Positions 62,484-64,000 of a stretch of 64,000 nt of DNA are shown here, piece after piece; position 1 is the stretch's first letter; each line of letters begins with the position of its first letter. The DNA is from Collinsella aerofaciens (GTDB lineage: Bacteria; Actinomycetota; Coriobacteriia; Coriobacteriales; Coriobacteriaceae): NCBI RefSeq assembly GCF_018785245.1, contig NZ_WQPL01000033.1, positions 1 to 64,000 on the forward strand. The letters are read 5' to 3'. The notes under the pieces are model-generated. The model was not told where the DNA came from. It saw nothing but the letters and a program-made list of their open reading frames with translations, and did not search any database. The position numbers and the translations under genes are program-made.

Positions 62484-64000
62484 ATGGCAGCTAAAAAATC
62501 ATCTCCCTTGAAGATCATTCCGCTCGGCGGCCTTGACGGCATCGGCAAGAACATGACGGTCTTCGAGTGCGGCGACGACATGGTGCTCGTCGACGCTGGC
62601 CTCATGTTCCCCGACGACTCCCAGCCCGGTATCGACCTGGTGCTTCCTGACTACACCTACGTTCTTGAAAACGAGGAGAAGCTCCGCGGTATCGTCGTCA
62701 CCCACGGCCACGAGGACCACACCGGTTCGCTTCCGTATCTACTGCAGGACCTCAACAACAAGGTGCCCATCTTCTCGAGCAAGCTGACGCTTGGCTTTAT
62801 CGAGGGCAAGCTCTCTGAGTTCCGAATCCGCGCGCCCAAGTTCCGCGAGGTCAAGGGCGGAAGCCATGTCAATCTCGGTGGCATCTCGCTCGACTTCTTC
62901 TCGATGACGCACTCCATCCCCGGCGCTCTGGGCGTGTTCATTCGCACTAACCAGGGCACCGTTATGCACACCGGCGACTTTAAGCTCGACCAGACGCCCA
63001 TCGACGGCGTTACGCCCGACTATGCCGCTATCAGCCGCTTTGCCAAGCAGGGTATCGACCTGCTGCTGTCCGACTCCACCAACGCCACGGTTCCCGGCTT
63101 TACCAAGTCCGAGGCCGAGGTTGGTCCCAACTTGCTGCACGCTATCAAGAACGCCCCGGGTCGCGTGTTCGTCGCGTCGTTCTCGAGCCATATCCATCGC
63201 CTGCAGCAGATCTGCGATGCCGCCCGCAAGTGCGGCCGTAAGGTCGTTGTGACCGGTCGCTCCATGCTCACGAACACCCGCGTGGCGCGTGAGCTGGGCT
63301 ACCTCAACATCGACGATGCCGATATCATCGATGCCTTCGATATCGATAACCTGCCCGACGACAAGATCGTCGTCATGTGCACCGGTTCGCAGGGCGAGCC
63401 GCTGTCGGCCCTGTCCCGCATGGCCAACGGAGAGCACAAGACGCTCTCCATCCACGAGGGCGATACCGTTATCCTCTCGGCAACTCCCGTTCCTGGCAAC
63501 GAGAAGGCCGTCCAGCAGGTCGTCAACAGTCTGGCCAAGCTCGGCTGCGACGTGTGGGATAAGAACCGCGCTCTCGTTCACGTCTCCGGTCACGGTAGCC
63601 AGGAGGAACTCAAGCTACTGATGGCCATGGCCAAGCCCACCTACTTTATGCCGGTTCACGGCGAGGCCGTGCATCTGCGTGCCCATGCCCAGCTTGCTCG
63701 TAAGATGGGCATCAAGGATGATCACATCTTTATCCTCGATAACGGCGACACGCTCGAGATGCGCGGCGGTATCGTCAAACGCGGTACGCCCGTCGAGTCC
63801 GGCGTCGTCTACGTCGACGGCCTGCGTATCGGCGATACCGACCCCATCGTCCTGCGCGATCGTCAGAAGCTCGCCAACGACGGTATGGTTACCGCTGTTG
63901 CCATCGTCTCGCTCAAGCACAAGAAGATCGAGGCCATCGAGTTCTCGGGCCGCGGCGTCTCGTTTGCCATCGACGACCAATTCTCCGAGGATGCCTCCGC
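62484..64000 (+). CDS. rnj: Ribonuclease J (5' part, runs off the window)
   Basis: Metallo-beta-lactamase ribonuclease with 5'-3' exonuclease and endonuclease activity. The first 505 codons are present. The zinc motif THGHEDHTG is at residues 73-81, followed by MTHSIPGALGVFI, HTGDFKLDQTP and the beta-CASP motifs (SDSTNA, ASFSSHIHRLQQI, GRSM, CTGSQGEP, HVSGHG). The C-terminal domain is cut by the window edge. The N-terminus MAAKKSSPLKIIPLGGLDGIG is short and basic. It follows the two large hairpin elements. Confidence 0.96.
   Translation, partial: MAAKKSSPLKIIPLGGLDGIGKNMTVFECGDDMVLVDAGLMFPDDSQPGIDLVLPDYTYVLENEEKLRGIVVTHGHEDHTGSLPYLLQDLNNKVPIFSSKLTLGFIEGKLSEFRIRAPKFREVKGGSHVNLGGISLDFFSMTHSIPGALGVFIRTNQGTVMHTGDFKLDQTPIDGVTPDYAAISRFAKQGIDLLLSDSTNATVPGFTKSEAEVGPNLLHAIKNAPGRVFVASFSSHIHRLQQICDAARKCGRKVVVTGRSMLTNTRVARELGYLNIDDADIIDAFDIDNLPDDKIVVMCTGSQGEPLSALSRMANGEHKTLSIHEGDTVILSATPVPGNEKAVQQVVNSLAKLGCDVWDKNRALVHVSGHGSQEELKLLMAMAKPTYFMPVHGEAVHLRAHAQLARKMGIKDDHIFILDNGDTLEMRGGIVKRGTPVESGVVYVDGLRIGDTDPIVLRDRQKLANDGMVTAVAIVSLKHKKIEAIEFSGRGVSFAIDDQFSEDAS

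Overview
The window is a high-GC bacterial chromosome segment densely packed with housekeeping operons. Several features point to an actinobacterium of the class Coriobacteriia, most likely a Collinsella-like gut anaerobe. These are an actinobacterial integration host factor (mIHF) next to gmk and rpoZ, frequent GTG and TTG starts, a fermentative AdhE, a pyruvate-phosphate dikinase with its regulatory kinase, the DXP isoprenoid pathway, and many one- to four-base gene overlaps. The taxonomy is an inference from gene content and codon use, not from a marker comparison. I found 61 genes or gene fragments plus one putative leader peptide. I saw no tRNA, rRNA, CRISPR array or prophage.

Layout from left to right. 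1-1030: end of an upstream unit and a first RAYT-type (Y1 HUH) transposase followed by two REP-like hairpins. 1026-2354: dinB on the minus strand, with a LexA-like site. 2484-5006: rpsP-khpA-rimM-trmD-lepB. 5066-11978: glyQ-glyS, then the PPDK regulator and ppdK. 12188-18810: rplS, rnhB, then yraN-comM-dprA-trmFO-xerC. 19030-29142: rpsB-tsf, then pyrH-frr-uppS-cdsA-dxr-rseP-ispG-proS, which joins translation, nucleotide supply, envelope lipids and isoprenoids. 29321-32822: an APH-fold kinase and adhE on the minus strand. 32976-34014: a second RAYT inside 51-bp inverted repeats. 34156-34344: rpmB (minus). 34613-40121: a leader and attenuator followed by pyrRBCKDF. 40361-42771: mihF-gmk-rpoZ-thiI. 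42985-45998: comEA-comEC. 46077-47439: holA, rpsT. 47536-59029: lepA-dusB-hemW-dnaJ(TM)-dnaJ-mtaB-phoH-ybeY-dgkA-era-recO. 59168-61843: rpsO and pnp. 61890-62293: two large related hairpin elements. 62484-64000: the start of the RNase J gene.

How the genes work together. The window holds most of a growth core: ribosomal proteins, ribosome maturation (RimM, YbeY, Era), translation factors (Ts, RRF, LepA), tRNA modification (TrmD, TrmFO, DusB, ThiI, MtaB), RNA decay (PNPase, RNase J, YbeY), and UMP synthesis from carbamoyl aspartate onward with pyrH continuing to UDP. A complete natural-transformation set is split over two operons (ComM and DprA; ComEA and ComEC).

The most unusual observations are noncoding. 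(1) Two roughly 130-147 nt palindromic elements lie between pnp and RNase J. They share a conserved asymmetric core, but their stems differ and are kept paired by compensatory changes. (2) An exact 20-base motif lies at nearly the same distance upstream of both competence operons. (3) A putative leader peptide is embedded in the pyr attenuator. (4) Two RAYT genes each have hairpins with a related C-rich loop. Among proteins, a DnaJ-like chaperone with C-terminal membrane segments and an RseP protease with a winged-helix-like insertion stand out.
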